A stretch of 64,000 nucleotides of DNA from Mesostigma viride (GCA_009746045.1 RPFO01000076.1:3420420-3484419); one strand, 5' to 3'; shown: positions 22,358 through 32,474, counted from the first letter of the stretch. Notes: a model not told the origin generated them from the sequence alone. Program-made: numbers and translations.

Positions 22358-22722
22358 ATAGAGGGTCTTAGGCCCGACCTGAGGGTGTTGTCCCTCCGGT
22401 ATATAGAGTCACCCTCATATTCTGGCCAGTTGATTGGTCGTTCTTGGTCCTTGGTGCTGACTTCGTTCACTCTGTGTGTCCTGCCCAGTGCCGTCCCTCC
22501 CGGCAAGGCCTCCGTGCCAGGCAGTTAGGGGATCCTCCCACCGGCCACCAGGCTTGGTGCTGGTTAACCCTACACCACTCAGGGTGGAACCGAGTTAACT
22601 TGTTGGTGCTTTGTATCTTGGATGGCCTGTCGATTGTGTTGGAGTTGTGTTGGGTGCGTTAGGCTATTCCTACCCCATTGGTTTACTCCGTGTGCGTACG
22701 GAGAGGGCTCCCTACTACCTTT

Positions 22723-22735
22723 GTGGGGGGGGAGG
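22723..22735 (+). other. Polypurine tract
   Basis: GTGGGGGGGGAGG lies immediately before the TGTTACG start of LTR D2. A purine run abutting the 3' LTR is the expected plus-strand priming site and fixes the orientation of this element as plus. Confidence 0.65.
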
Positions 22736-23293
22736 TGTTACGTCGCGTAACAAGCCGTTGTAGTTATGGACGTAAATTAGGTCCTTTGCCTCGGTCGTCC
22801 CTAGGTTTACGTGTAGTTTGTACTGGTGGACACTGTTGTCCTCGTAACAGTACCGTGGTGCATTGGATGCTTTTGGCGTCGCGCCGCGTACTTTAGTAGT
22901 GGTCCTTATCCTTTGGGTAGAATGTAGTGGACCAGCGTGCATCTGTGCATTTGTAGGCGAGGGCCATGTCGGCCCGAGCATGCTGGACCGTTGGTGATCA
23001 TTTATGCACGTTCTACCCCTTGTGTTGGCACTCGGCGTGTGTTAAATGAATTAATTAACACATATTAGCTTGGGTCATGGCAGTGTAGTTGTGTTTCCTT
23101 CCTCTATTCCTGGAGTAAACGGGTTTGTGTAAATGGCTTATGGCGTATTACAGTAGTACTTACGTAAGTGCACTGAGATCTGGATCGTCTCGTTCGTCTT
23201 TCGCTAGGGGTTTAACTAGAGGCGGCCTTACTAGTTTAGGTAGCATTAGGCCGGTTAGAGGTAGAGGTGGCGGTACAGGTTTGAGTCGTAACA
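22736..23293 (+). repeat. 3' LTR D2 (gypsy-like, plus orientation)
   Basis: It starts TGTTACGTCGCGTAACA and ends GAGTCGTAACA, 558 bp. It is homologous to 19311-19865 but inverted; both encode the short shared reading frame MCKWLMAYYS followed by GSSRSSFARGL inside the repeat. It is preceded by a polypurine tract and lacks a PBS on its right side, so it is a 3' LTR. Confidence 0.7.
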
Positions 23294-23376
23294 CGCGTGC
23301 TCGCTTTGCTAGCATTGCAGGCCGTGCCCCTGGCCTAGTGATCAAGAACGAGCGTGGAAGGAGGGCCGACTAACAA

Positions 23377-23970
23377 GCAGAATTTACTAGCCGACGACAT
23401 CACGCTCATCGAGAAGCCGGAGTCTGCCCAACTTAAGCTGGACTGCCTGGCGCTCGAGGCTCGGCCGGGCGGTTGGTCTAGAAATCAGCCCCAAAACGGA
23501 GGCCGTGGCCCTCTGCATGGCTGGCCCCCCGTCCACACTCCGCCTCTTAGACGACACCGAGGTCAGTCAACTACCCTACTTCAGGCCGCTTCAAGCTGCT
23601 CGGCAGTTGGCTTCCCTACTGCGAGAACGACCTAACGACACGGATCGGCATGGCGTGGGCGCAACTCCATGACCACTGCCGCTGGTGGAGCAACCCCGCC
23701 CTACCCCGGATCATCAAGCGTGACCTCTGCAAGGTCGTCATTCTGACGATCCTGACCTACGGCGCCGAGGCCTGGACACTGACGCAGGAGCTGGAGCAAC
23801 CACTCGACGGCAACGTCACCAAGATGCTGCGCAAGGCCCTCAGTACCATCCCCTTTGGTTTGCACATTAGTAATGAGGATTTGTACGCTGATTTGCCCTA
23901 TGTTTCCGAAATTCTTAGGGACAGGCGCCTGGGCCTAGCCGGGCACCTCAGGCCCGCACAGATCAGGTAG
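23377..23970 (+). pseudogene. LINE reverse transcriptase C-terminal fragment
   Basis: Two overlapping frames are joined by frameshifts. The first carries the ADD catalytic loop and LDCLALEARPGGW, which parallels LDCLGLEARAVGW of the second LINE. The second carries WWSNPALPRIIKRDLCKVV, GAEAWTLTQELEQPL and LYADLPYVSEILRDRRLGL. Everything N-terminal to motif C is missing, as in 5'-truncated insertions. Confidence 0.75.
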
Positions 23971-24365
23971 ACACATCAGATAGACTAGCTGGCACCAAGC
24001 CCGCCCAGCCTGGGCGATATGTCCTCACCTGGCGTGCCCCAGGCCGCGCGCGGTAGCAGGCCGCCACCCGTGGACTTTTCGTGATAGACTCGGCATGGAC
24101 ATGTGCTATACACTAGACGTGACGGGCTCACACCCGGGCAGCCTCCTGGTTTGTCTGTAATATGGAGGCAGATGGTACGCAAGGATAGATGGCACGTAGT
24201 GATGAAGGAGACCACCCCCAAGCCTGTGGGGGCTCCGCGTGTGACCAAGTATGGCATTCATAGCGATTCGGGCCGCGGTGCCCACACCCCTGTAACTAGG
24301 ACCTAGATAGCTTACACCATCCATCCCATCCCATGTATGTTCCCCTCCCACTGAGGACTTATGCT

Positions 24366-24384
24366 CACGTGACGCAGTCACGTG
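24366..24384 (+). repeat. LINE 3'-terminal stem-loop, copy 1
   Basis: CACGTGAC-GCA-GTCACGTG, an 8-bp stem with a 3-base loop, immediately precedes the TATTAA tail. Identical 19-mers occur at 45307-45325 and 48056-48074. Confidence 0.85.
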
Positions 24385-24392
24385 TCTATTAA

Positions 24393-26111
24393 CACGTCGT
24401 CTGTAGCCACACCTATTTTTAGGACTGAGTTCAACTCAGTCCTAAATTTAGGACTGAGATTTGGGGTTTCGTAGAAAATTTGCCCCGATCGGAAGGTTTG
24501 TCAAAAAAATTCCCTCAAAATTTATTCAAATACTACGTGAAAAGATCTTTCTTGGACATATTTTTGCGATTTTTTTGGATTTGGTATGAGCGGCTAAATG
24601 TACGGTCAAAGAACAGGTGGTAAGGGTACTTTTCCACGTGAAACGTGAGTTCCGGAAATGCACGACCTAGCCATGGCGGCTTGCGCCCATGCATGCAGTT
24701 TACGTTTTCCGAAGATATAGCTTGCCAAACTCAGGAAATAGATTTTATATATCCTAGAGATGATACAAGTCAATTTTCAGCTCGCGGGGATGCGATTTAC
24801 TAGGTGTCGGCACCGTTCTTGTTGGAAAAAGCTGCGATCAGGCAGGCCGACGGAATTGATTACTACAACTGCTTTCCGGCGAAATTCGAAGGATTTATAG
24901 GTATCTTTCTACCTTTTATCATGCATTGTCATAGAATTGACTTAGTGGCAGTATAGATTTGATGATTTCGACCACTCTGTCACGTGATGGTGTGTGTGCC
25001 TCAAAGTGCCACTTTTGCGGGCACCGCCTGGGCCAAGGTAACGCCAGCCATGCAAGGTAAAGCCGGAATATCGTTGTCTCATCATTTCTTGATGTTCTTA
25101 CATGAGTTTAAGCTTGCGAGGTGTTACCTGTTTCGAGTCTTGATGCTCTTTCTTGACCGTTGCCTGCCCCTCTCCAAAACCCCCTTTTTAGATGATGTTG
25201 CCAGGCATTTGCCTTGCCCTGGTGTAGTTGTGCAGGTTTTTAGGCGCTGTGTGGGTTTAAACACCTTCATAGATGTTAGTTGTTCTTTTGCTGCGTTCAT
25301 ACTGCATAATTGTGTGGCCATGGGCCTCGTCAAGGGTGCTTTCAAGCTTATATGGGTGAGTGAAAGATCTTGGTGGTAAACCACTGTCATCATGTGCCAG
25401 CAAGTATGTTGGCCATGCCATGGCAAGGCAAAACAGTTTTATCCATGTCCATTCTTGTTAGAGACACTTGAAATATGCTTAACCTGCCCAATACATTGGT
25501 GGTTAACACACAAAAAAAAACCTTTCGTGGGTAGGTATCCAAACCCATTCCCTACGTGCTTGCATAGGCTCTCACACATTATAAGGTATAATATAACTGC
25601 AATATGATAATGCAAGCATGTTGTCCTATTATGCTGGAAGGGAAATGAGTTGATTGGCATGGTTGGTGGCCACGGTGGTGTGTAGTACGACCGCACTCCC
25701 ATGCTAGCATTTTGTTACCAAGGCCCAGTCCTATTTATAGGACTGGCAGTGTTTTGCATGTTTCAGGCAGTGCCAGTGGCCGAATTGAGTCCAGTTTTTT
25801 GCCACAGTTCAAGAACTCTAATATCTACATGCCTATGATTTTTAATAGTGAATATGGATTTTATTGGATTTTACACACTCATGCTTCCACAAAAAATTCC
25901 AAAATCGCGAGTAAGGGTTGAGAGTCATGTATAATTTTACATGATTTGGTCAACATATGATTTTTTAAGCACATGCCCAAGCATTAGCATGATATTGAGT
26001 GCTATGATGCATATCAAACATATGGGGTACCCCCCTACCCTTACCGCCACATGATCTCAAAGATGGTATACTCAGTCCTATTTTTAGGACTGAGTTTCTA
26101 CAGGGGACGTG
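24393..26111. mobile_element. Non-autonomous piggyBac-like element in the LINE tail
   Basis: Ends CACGTCGTCTGTAG and CTACAGGGGACGTG are imperfect terminal inverted repeats, flanked on both sides by TTAA (24389-24392 and 26112-26115). Removing the 1719 bp and one TTAA restores TCTATTAATTAATTAATT, the same tail seen at 45326-45343. Subterminal palindromes of CAGTCCTA/TAGGACTG are present at both ends (24411-24465, 26069-26095). The interior is AT-rich and encodes no recognisable transposase. Because the target is itself a TTAA repeat, the exact duplication length is uncertain. Confidence 0.65.
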
Positions 26112-26115
26112 TTAA

Positions 26116-26685
26116 TTAATTAATTAAGGGGACGCGGCGCGCCGAATTTTTTCCGCGCCAAAAAATTCGCGGTACCAGTCGTTGAAATTCTGCTATTTTG
26201 CTGAAATTTTCACGTTTTCTGGGATTCCCGCCAATTTTCGACTGTGTGTGCATGAAACGCTGCTGGACTGATAACTCTGGCATTTCAGCAACCGTAGCTC
26301 GAGTTACGGTCCTAGGACGTTTAGCTGTACGAGTACCTATTTCAAGTCTGCTTCGTAAGACTAGGGTTAGTTCAAAGTGCGTGTCCTTTGGTCGATCCAA
26401 AGGCGACAGCGAATGCGCGTCGCGTCTATAATGTAATCATGTTGGACGAAGGCAAGCCGGCGCGAGCACAGGCACCACAAAAAAAGCCACTGGCGGTGGT
26501 TTGCAGGTTCGGGAGTGCGGCGATGGCGACAGGGCCACAGAGGCGTTCAGGGATTCTAACACGTCTTCAGTTCGCAAAGTTTCCCACTGTCCTGGTTGAA
26601 TATATAAGCACAAATTCTGTCGAGCGGGTGAATCTGTCCGACGTGATCAAAAAGAGCGCGATGACATGAAAGAAAGCTGAGGGCA
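26116..26685. other. Unassigned stretch before element C
   Basis: A GAATTTTTT/AAAAAATTCG inverted pair at 26142-26172, with the following GCGGTACC, recurs at 58365-58400. An open frame at 26388-26669 (plus) lacks recognisable features. No gene is called. Confidence 0.4.
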
Positions 26686-27031
26686 GTTAAAGCCCCCGAC
26701 CGGCTGAGCTATGGCGATCGGTCACGTTGAGCTTGGGATAAGGTGAACACAGAGAACTGCTGTCGGAGCTGGCCAACCACTGGTTTATGTCTTAGCCAGC
26801 AAAGCCTATCCGGTTAGCCGTAACCGTGGGACAAGCTAGCTGTCCGTACCGACCCGGATAAGGCCCCGGACTGGGGCCTAGGTGGCGCCGGCCCTAGGCG
26901 CCGCCCTTAGACCGGTCGACCGCATCGGACCGCCGGATTATAGCCGGCGGCTTAGCGGACGCTAGCGGAAGGCGTGCGGACGGACATGGGGAACTTAGAG
27001 CCAGATCCTAGGGCTCTAGAGTTACTCAACT
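26686..27031 (-). repeat. Left 346-bp direct repeat (3' LTR) of element C
   Basis: It is nearly identical to 32495-32840 and, over its last 226 bases, to 6021-6247. It contains several internal palindromes around GGCGCCGGCCCTAGGCGCC and CCGCCGGATTATAGCCGGCGG. It is preceded by the AGGGCA duplication. Confidence 0.9.
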
Positions 27032-27409
27032 CCGACATACTCTTTTGTTCTTTGATTAATTATCAAAATAATTACATCAAATGCAGACCATACAAAACCC
27101 TCTAAGGTAGGGAACTCAAGGGGGCCTCAAGGCCGTCAAAATCACCACGGTATCGACCCGCGCCCTTGTGATCACACATGAATAGTGATGTAATAAGTAT
27201 CGAGAAAAAAACAACTATGCCACCAGACAAAAGGTGACCCATTTATTAGGACCAGTGACCCGCCGACGGGCCCAAGGCACCGTCCAACGTGGCTAGGGTA
27301 TGGTCAGGACAAGCAAAAAAAACTACCACCATGATATTCGTGAATGCTAGCAACACAGGGTGAGTTATGGCTGTATTCATAAAGCGCCCGAGCCGTAACC
27401 CTGTGTGGC

Positions 27410-29728
27410 TCACGGGTGTTGCATCGTCATGCGCTTGCGCAACACTGCGTACTGCGGGGCAGCCTCCCGCGCCTCCTTGGTGAGTGCATCCGCGGGATTG
27501 AGTTCATCCGCGATGTGCTGGAGACGCGTGACGCAGGAGGCCGCCTCAGCGAGTACGAGGTAATCAACGTCCTGTGACCGCGCATAGGGATTGTCAAGGA
27601 AGGCCAAACAACTTTGTGAGTCAGTGTGCACCGTGCTAGTCCAGTGAAGAGTGAACCCACACGAGCCAAATACCCAACCCAGCAAGTACCGCAGCCACAT
27701 GCCATGTGAGATAGCTGAAACAATGCCCCGGCATTCAGCCGTGTTGGGGCTAGTGGCAATGCGGCTGTGCAAGCGCGAGTACCAATCTAACAACATGCCA
27801 GGCTGGCCCTCATTGCTGATAAAGAACAGTGCCCCCATGCGGGCCCGCACTTGGCTGACTGTGCGCGTCTCTAGATTAGCATCCGTCACTATCTCGAGGT
27901 GCACCGGCTGTGAGCAATCGAGCCCACGAAGCACAATGCCGGGCGTCATGGCCAGCTGCCGCCGAACATGAATGGACCCTAGTCCTTCCAGCACATCATC
28001 GGGCAGGCGAGCGAGCACTGCCAAATCAGGTGCCACCGTGTCCGCCAACCACCCGAGCTTGCCCTTAACCGAGGGCCCATGGGTTGCCAACAGCGGGGAC
28101 GGGAGGTCGGCCAGCAGGTCAACCACATAGTTGCGGCTATCCTGCATGTGCATGACCCATTCGCCAGAACGCGAATCCCGCTGCAACGTAGACTGCACGC
28201 CGCAAAACACCACGGGTTTACCCTCCTCATGATCCACCGCCCTGCCCAGGGGAAACTTAGCCGCCACTGCAGCAAGAAACTGGGTAGCAAAGGTGCGAGG
28301 TGCCACCAGCTTGAAGTCATCGCCATGCCACACGAAGAGGGCTGGCTCGCCAGGGACGCCGGTGGGGACCACAAAGAAGTTAGGATCCGCGCGATGGTAC
28401 GTGGCCCCTAAGCTCTGCAAGACCTCCTCCGCGGAAATGCGGAAGATGATGGGAGAGCTCTGCAGCCCCTCCACCCCTGTCAACAGCTCGATATACTCGC
28501 TGCCAATGGTGCCATCCTGCCAGACCACCGGGACCTTCACCACGTAGCGGGTGCCTTGCCATGTTTGCTGCGCGACCCCAGCGTCGCTGTGGAGGAATGC
28601 CCGCTGAAAGTCACCGCACCACATCCCGTAGTCCTTGCCCGCGTTCCGCTTGCCCAAGTAGATGACCGTCAGTAGCCGATGCGAAACATGGTTGAGCCCA
28701 GGGGTATAAAGATCCTTGGCGTCCAGCGGGGAGGACCCCTTCGTCTCCGTGACCACGGGCCTTACCCGGAACACCACCGAAGAGTTGGTCTCGTCCGGCT
28801 TGTAGGTGAGCACGAACTTCAACCGCAACCGCGTGGCCCCGGCTGGCACACTCTCCAATCCTCGGTAGACCTCGCGCTCTCGCCACTGCTCCTTGGCTCG
28901 AATGAACGCGTCGCGCCACAAAGCAAACTTGAGAGGATCTTGACAGTCCAGGACAAGTTGCTCCCACGTCACAGGGCTATCCGCCGCCAGTGAGTGTGAG
29001 TGGAGGCCGAAGCTGCGCGGGTGCCAATCCTGAGGCTGAATGATGGACTGGACGAGCGGCGGTGTGGAAAACGCCGCCATCGGTAAGCGCCGCACGACGC
29101 CGGGCTGCCCGACCACCACCCCCAATGGAGCGTGGTACTCGCGAAGCGGGATGCTGCCCACCCCCGCGACTGACAGCAAGTCAGCGGACACTGAGAACCC
29201 CGGGTATGATACGAAAGGTTCGCCCAGCAAGGCCACATCCTCGTAGCCATCCACGACGTGAAACGGCGTGTCAATGCCCAACACCGGCAGCACCACCATC
29301 CCGGTAACTTGATATGCCGAAGTGCCTGCAAAGTCGGTCACCGATTTGTACGGCGACTCTAGCACTGGATACAGGGTGGCTGCCCGACGAGAGATAATAG
29401 ACACGGATGCTTGCGTGTCCACAGCCACCAGCTGCCACGGTCTACACGTAGGAAACAAGGCTGACTTAACCGGCCTGACCCCCTGTGAGAGAGTTTTGAC
29501 CTGAGCCACCCCTGATGCAGCTTTCGCTTTAAGCGCCTGAGCACGCCACAAGGCCGTGACCGTTGAAGCCAGGTCCCTAGGTGGGCGAGGCGCATGGGCA
29601 GGACCCTGACCCTCCGGCGAGGCCACGCTAGGCGGGCCTCCCACATTATCCGTGGCTAGCACAGGAGGTGAGTCACTACGTGCACTAGGTCCCGTCAAAC
29701 CCACCCCATCCTCATCCCACCCATCCAC
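27410..29728 (-). CDS. Element C PR-RT-RNase H polyprotein
   Basis: This is a 772-codon open frame. The protease-like domain has D104 in VAVDTQASVSIIS (DTQ, not DTG) and FHVVDGYEDVALLGEPFVSY. Copia-class RT follows: LRLKFVLTYK (301-310), motif A D373 in CGDFQRAFLH, motif B GVEGLQSSPIIFRIS, and catalytic VWHGDDFKLV (468-471). RNase H carboxylates are D616, E665, D703 and D747. The frame has no Met before M143, which is beyond the protease catalytic Asp, so it must be expressed as a fusion with the upstream ORF, which overlaps it by 34 bp. There is no integrase downstream. Confidence 0.85.
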   Translation of the reverse strand: MDGWDEDGVGLTGPSARSDSPPVLATDNVGGPPSVASPEGQGPAHAPRPPRDLASTVTALWRAQALKAKAASGVAQVKTLSQGVRPVKSALFPTCRPWQLVAVDTQASVSIISRRAATLYPVLESPYKSVTDFAGTSAYQVTGMVVLPVLGIDTPFHVVDGYEDVALLGEPFVSYPGFSVSADLLSVAGVGSIPLREYHAPLGVVVGQPGVVRRLPMAAFSTPPLVQSIIQPQDWHPRSFGLHSHSLAADSPVTWEQLVLDCQDPLKFALWRDAFIRAKEQWREREVYRGLESVPAGATRLRLKFVLTYKPDETNSSVVFRVRPVVTETKGSSPLDAKDLYTPGLNHVSHRLLTVIYLGKRNAGKDYGMWCGDFQRAFLHSDAGVAQQTWQGTRYVVKVPVVWQDGTIGSEYIELLTGVEGLQSSPIIFRISAEEVLQSLGATYHRADPNFFVVPTGVPGEPALFVWHGDDFKLVAPRTFATQFLAAVAAKFPLGRAVDHEEGKPVVFCGVQSTLQRDSRSGEWVMHMQDSRNYVVDLLADLPSPLLATHGPSVKGKLGWLADTVAPDLAVLARLPDDVLEGLGSIHVRRQLAMTPGIVLRGLDCSQPVHLEIVTDANLETRTVSQVRARMGALFFISNEGQPGMLLDWYSRLHSRIATSPNTAECRGIVSAISHGMWLRYLLGWVFGSCGFTLHWTSTVHTDSQSCLAFLDNPYARSQDVDYLVLAEAASCVTRLQHIADELNPADALTKEAREAAPQYAVLRKRMTMQHP

Positions 29729-31758
29729 GGGGTCATATTGGGGCCCAGGGGAGGGGGGGGTGTAGCTGTGTCTGCCCCTGGGAGCGACCCGTGGGGTACC
29801 ACCTCAGATGCTACGACAGGCGCATTATCCTTCACTACCCACCCCAGTGCCCTGTTGGCTGCCAGCTCACTCTCCATGCTATCCCCTTGCTTATAGCCTG
29901 CCACCGATGCCCATGGTACCCTATACACCCGATCATTCCACTCTATGTCTATGACCCGCAGCGGCCAGTCTAACTTTGTGATGGCCCCAGGCCCCTGCAT
30001 GGTGCCCCGTTTGCCGCTGGGCGAGCTCTCCTTGTGGAACATGACCAACTGCCCGACCTCAAAAGCGCTAGACAAATCAGGCAGCGTGGCATCCTTGAGC
30101 CGCAGCTTGGCGGCGGTATCCTGTAGATGCTGTTGGTATGCCTCTACTACCTCGGGTGAGTAGGTGCCCGCTGACAGCCCCCGAGGCGTGACTAGCCCAA
30201 AGCCCTTGACATCAAGCACGTGCCTATGGTTGCACACATGCATGAGCTCCTTGCACCACGCCGTCTTGACCGCGTAGGATTTGCCATGTGGGTTATCCTG
30301 TCGCTTGGCTGCCACAGTCTTGACATAGCTTACAGTGCGATCTATCATGCCCATATTGCCGTGATCCTCACGCCCCACGATGACCACGGCCTCCATCCCC
30401 GGCAAACCTTGCACACAGCGGAACTGCTGGTCTAGCATGAGCTCCACTACGGGATGAAAGAAAGCCAGGCTGATCTTGATAGCCCTGTGCAGGTCAGCCT
30501 CAAACATGTGAGGCAGCGGCTCAATGTAGGTGACCTTGCTGAACCTATCCTTGACTATGAAATAGGTGTCCCCCCCTTCCATGTGCATGACATCCCCCAC
30601 AAGGTACCCTCGCTCCAAGGGTGGAGTCTTGGCATGCCGCCTACGCGACTTCTTCCTGATCTTGATGCAGGCAGGACACTGAGCACGCACATTCTTCAGC
30701 TCGTTGTATAAAGGTGCCCCTAACATGTGTGCCCCCTCTACCTCGGCTTGGGCCTCATGCCCGTATGCACGGTGCATCTGGTATGCTAACAGTTTCAGGG
30801 TGACAGCCTGAGGTGCAGTGGCATTGTCAGGATTCTCAACAGGTGGGGTGACTACTGGGGTAGTGACATTGGCTAACTGGGCAGCTTCAGAGGCTGCACG
30901 AAAGGCCGCCCGTGTGAGCACCTTGCCAATGTGAAGATCCACACTAGGGTGGTGTGTACCGAGAACATCTGCCCGCCCAGCATTCTCTTGCACTGTCACA
31001 ACATTCCTCATAGGCCCAACCGCCCCAGTATCTAGCTGGGGTGCTGCAGTAGTGCTTGGTCGCTCGGCGTTGTACACACCCGACCTAGAAGACACCACAT
31101 TGCTTAGGTCACGCATTGTAGACCCGTGCTCAGGAAGCACGTGATCCTGGCGCGACAGAGCCAGAGCAGCATCAACGGATTGCGTGAGCACATCACGGAA
31201 TGAGACAGAGGATGCAGTCACGTTGCTTTTAGGAACGACGTCAGGCTCTACGACGGCCCGGTTCAGCGTGACGCATTGAGCAAAAGAAGGGGTATCGAGC
31301 GTGCTCTCACCTGACTTTCGTGCTGCCCGTCGCTCTGCCCACTCCTCGCGTGTGCCGTGGACGACGATGCGCTTGGCCTTGCACGCCTCCACGCTGTGAC
31401 CACGCAGAACGTCGTGGCACTTGCGGCAAAGGTTGTCCTCGAGCTCCAGGTCCGGGCGAACTCGGCAGTCATCCCGGACATGGCGACGTCCGAAGCAGCG
31501 CTCACAGCGTTGCTTGCGGTCAGTAGACGCCCCCTGCTGCCGCTTGGCCGGGGGATTATCACCCTGCTTGGCGTCGCCACCATGCCCGCGCTTGCGCCCT
31601 CGCTGGCCCCCGTTGTTGCCGTGGCCGACGACCTTTTTCAGGATGGCCGTAAGCTCCGACCGCGTAATTGGAGCCTCTGCGCCTGAAGAAGAAGACGCGC
31701 CGGTCCACCTTGCGCAGGGATGGCAGAGCAGCCGAGGCAGCCGGCTTGGACTGCGCAC
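29695..31758 (-). CDS. Element C zinc-finger plus integrase ORF
   Basis: It is 687 codons long. Two Cys/His clusters (residues 84-98 and 111-126: CERCFGRRHVRDDC and CRKCHDVLRGHSVEAC) resemble paired knuckles. The integrase finger is H329, H334, C361 and C364. Core acids are D389 (GDVMHMEG) and D443 (LMLDQQF); the third position, 29 residues on, is D473 (NMGMIDRTV) where A and B have Glu. An SH3-like tail (GQLVMFHKESSPSGKRGTMQ) ends near residue 640. Glu-to-Asp at the catalytic site usually cripples DDE enzymes, so this copy may be inactive in integration. Confidence 0.8.
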   Translation of the reverse strand: MRSPSRLPRLLCHPCARWTGASSSSGAEAPITRSELTAILKKVVGHGNNGGQRGRKRGHGGDAKQGDNPPAKRQQGASTDRKQRCERCFGRRHVRDDCRVRPDLELEDNLCRKCHDVLRGHSVEACKAKRIVVHGTREEWAERRAARKSGESTLDTPSFAQCVTLNRAVVEPDVVPKSNVTASSVSFRDVLTQSVDAALALSRQDHVLPEHGSTMRDLSNVVSSRSGVYNAERPSTTAAPQLDTGAVGPMRNVVTVQENAGRADVLGTHHPSVDLHIGKVLTRAAFRAASEAAQLANVTTPVVTPPVENPDNATAPQAVTLKLLAYQMHRAYGHEAQAEVEGAHMLGAPLYNELKNVRAQCPACIKIRKKSRRRHAKTPPLERGYLVGDVMHMEGGDTYFIVKDRFSKVTYIEPLPHMFEADLHRAIKISLAFFHPVVELMLDQQFRCVQGLPGMEAVVIVGREDHGNMGMIDRTVSYVKTVAAKRQDNPHGKSYAVKTAWCKELMHVCNHRHVLDVKGFGLVTPRGLSAGTYSPEVVEAYQQHLQDTAAKLRLKDATLPDLSSAFEVGQLVMFHKESSPSGKRGTMQGPGAITKLDWPLRVIDIEWNDRVYRVPWASVAGYKQGDSMESELAANRALGWVVKDNAPVVASEVVPHGSLPGADTATPPPPLGPNMTPWMGGMRMGWV

Positions 31759-32474
31759 TCTTGAAGCATGAGATCAAATACAGCATGCCCTCGTCGAAAC
31801 TGACGCACTCTTCTTTTTGAGTTCCGTCGCTATGGTCAGATGCACATCCGACGACAGGTCGCATTTCTTGAGAAATCGATTGCACAGGAAAATGGGCTTG
31901 AGAGTATCTAGCAGCTTGTGCTTGTGCACGAAGACCTGGAAATCACGTGCAGCCCCGGGCAAATTTGCCTTATTAACTGCATAGCCCTCGAAGTCGTTGA
32001 AGGCTTGCTCGTCGGCCTCTTCCTTAGACCGCGACAAGTGGGCATCTAGACCGTTGTAAAAAACTTCCCAGGTTTGTTTGTTGTCGTCCGCAATGCGAAC
32101 TAGATTGGCAATGTTTGGGTGCTTTGTTGTACTGCAGAATACTGCACGGAACTTGCCAATCAGCTCCGAATCTTTGTCTGCGCGTCCATCGCGCAGACGC
32201 TTGAGAGCAGCTAGAAAATCTGCTGCGTCGTCCGCCGTATAGTCGGCAGGTAGATCGCGGGCACCTCCGTTTGCTTGAGAGGGCCGCGATTCAGTGCATC
32301 GTCAGCAGCAAGCATCAGATGCTTGAACTGCTTGGCCAGTTCAGGTTGCGCCACGAGGGTTTGCATCAACCTCGTGGCCTCGTCCGCACTAAAGCGTGGC
32401 AGGACGGTCCCTGCGGCCTCGCCACTTGGCGTATCTGTGTGTTCGCCCGTGCGGCTCCGTGTACCGGAAGCCAT
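31559..32474 (-). pseudogene. Element C gag, frameshifted
   Basis: Gag-like sequence from ATG 32474 (MASGTRSRTGEHTDTPSG) is spread over three frames: 32474-32211, 32037-31774 (MSRSKEEADEQAFNDFEGYA) and 31885-31559. At least two frameshifts are needed to connect it to the zinc-finger ORF at 31758. Helical segments (ADEATRLMQTLVAQPELAKQ) fit a capsid domain. It lacks the long homopolymer tracts of A and of the gypsy element. Confidence 0.6.

Larger units (their letters stand above)
23377..24392 (+). mobile_element. 5'-truncated LINE with 3' hairpin and TTAA tail
   Basis: It begins within RT at the catalytic loop (LLADDITLIEKPESAQ) and carries the downstream RT/thumb region to 23970, including LTYGAEAWTL and RDRRLGLAGHL, both shared with the LINE at 34641-33778. 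The 3' UTR ends with the stem-loop CACGTGACGCAGTCACGTG (24366-24384) and TCTATTAA. The same 3' end occurs at 45130-45340. Confidence 0.75.

Noticed and set aside
19311..23293. A DIRS-type or foldback element bounded by the inverted repeats
   Set aside because: The repeats have TG/CA ends with a PBS on one and a polypurine tract on the other, as in ordinary LTRs of two elements. No tyrosine recombinase or RT lies between them.
26686..26740. tRNA-like fold in the element C repeat (ACCGGCTGAGCTATGGCGATCGGT)-type stem, abbreviated
   Set aside because: Only one short stem is present; there is no acceptor or T-arm, so no tRNA gene is called anywhere in the window.
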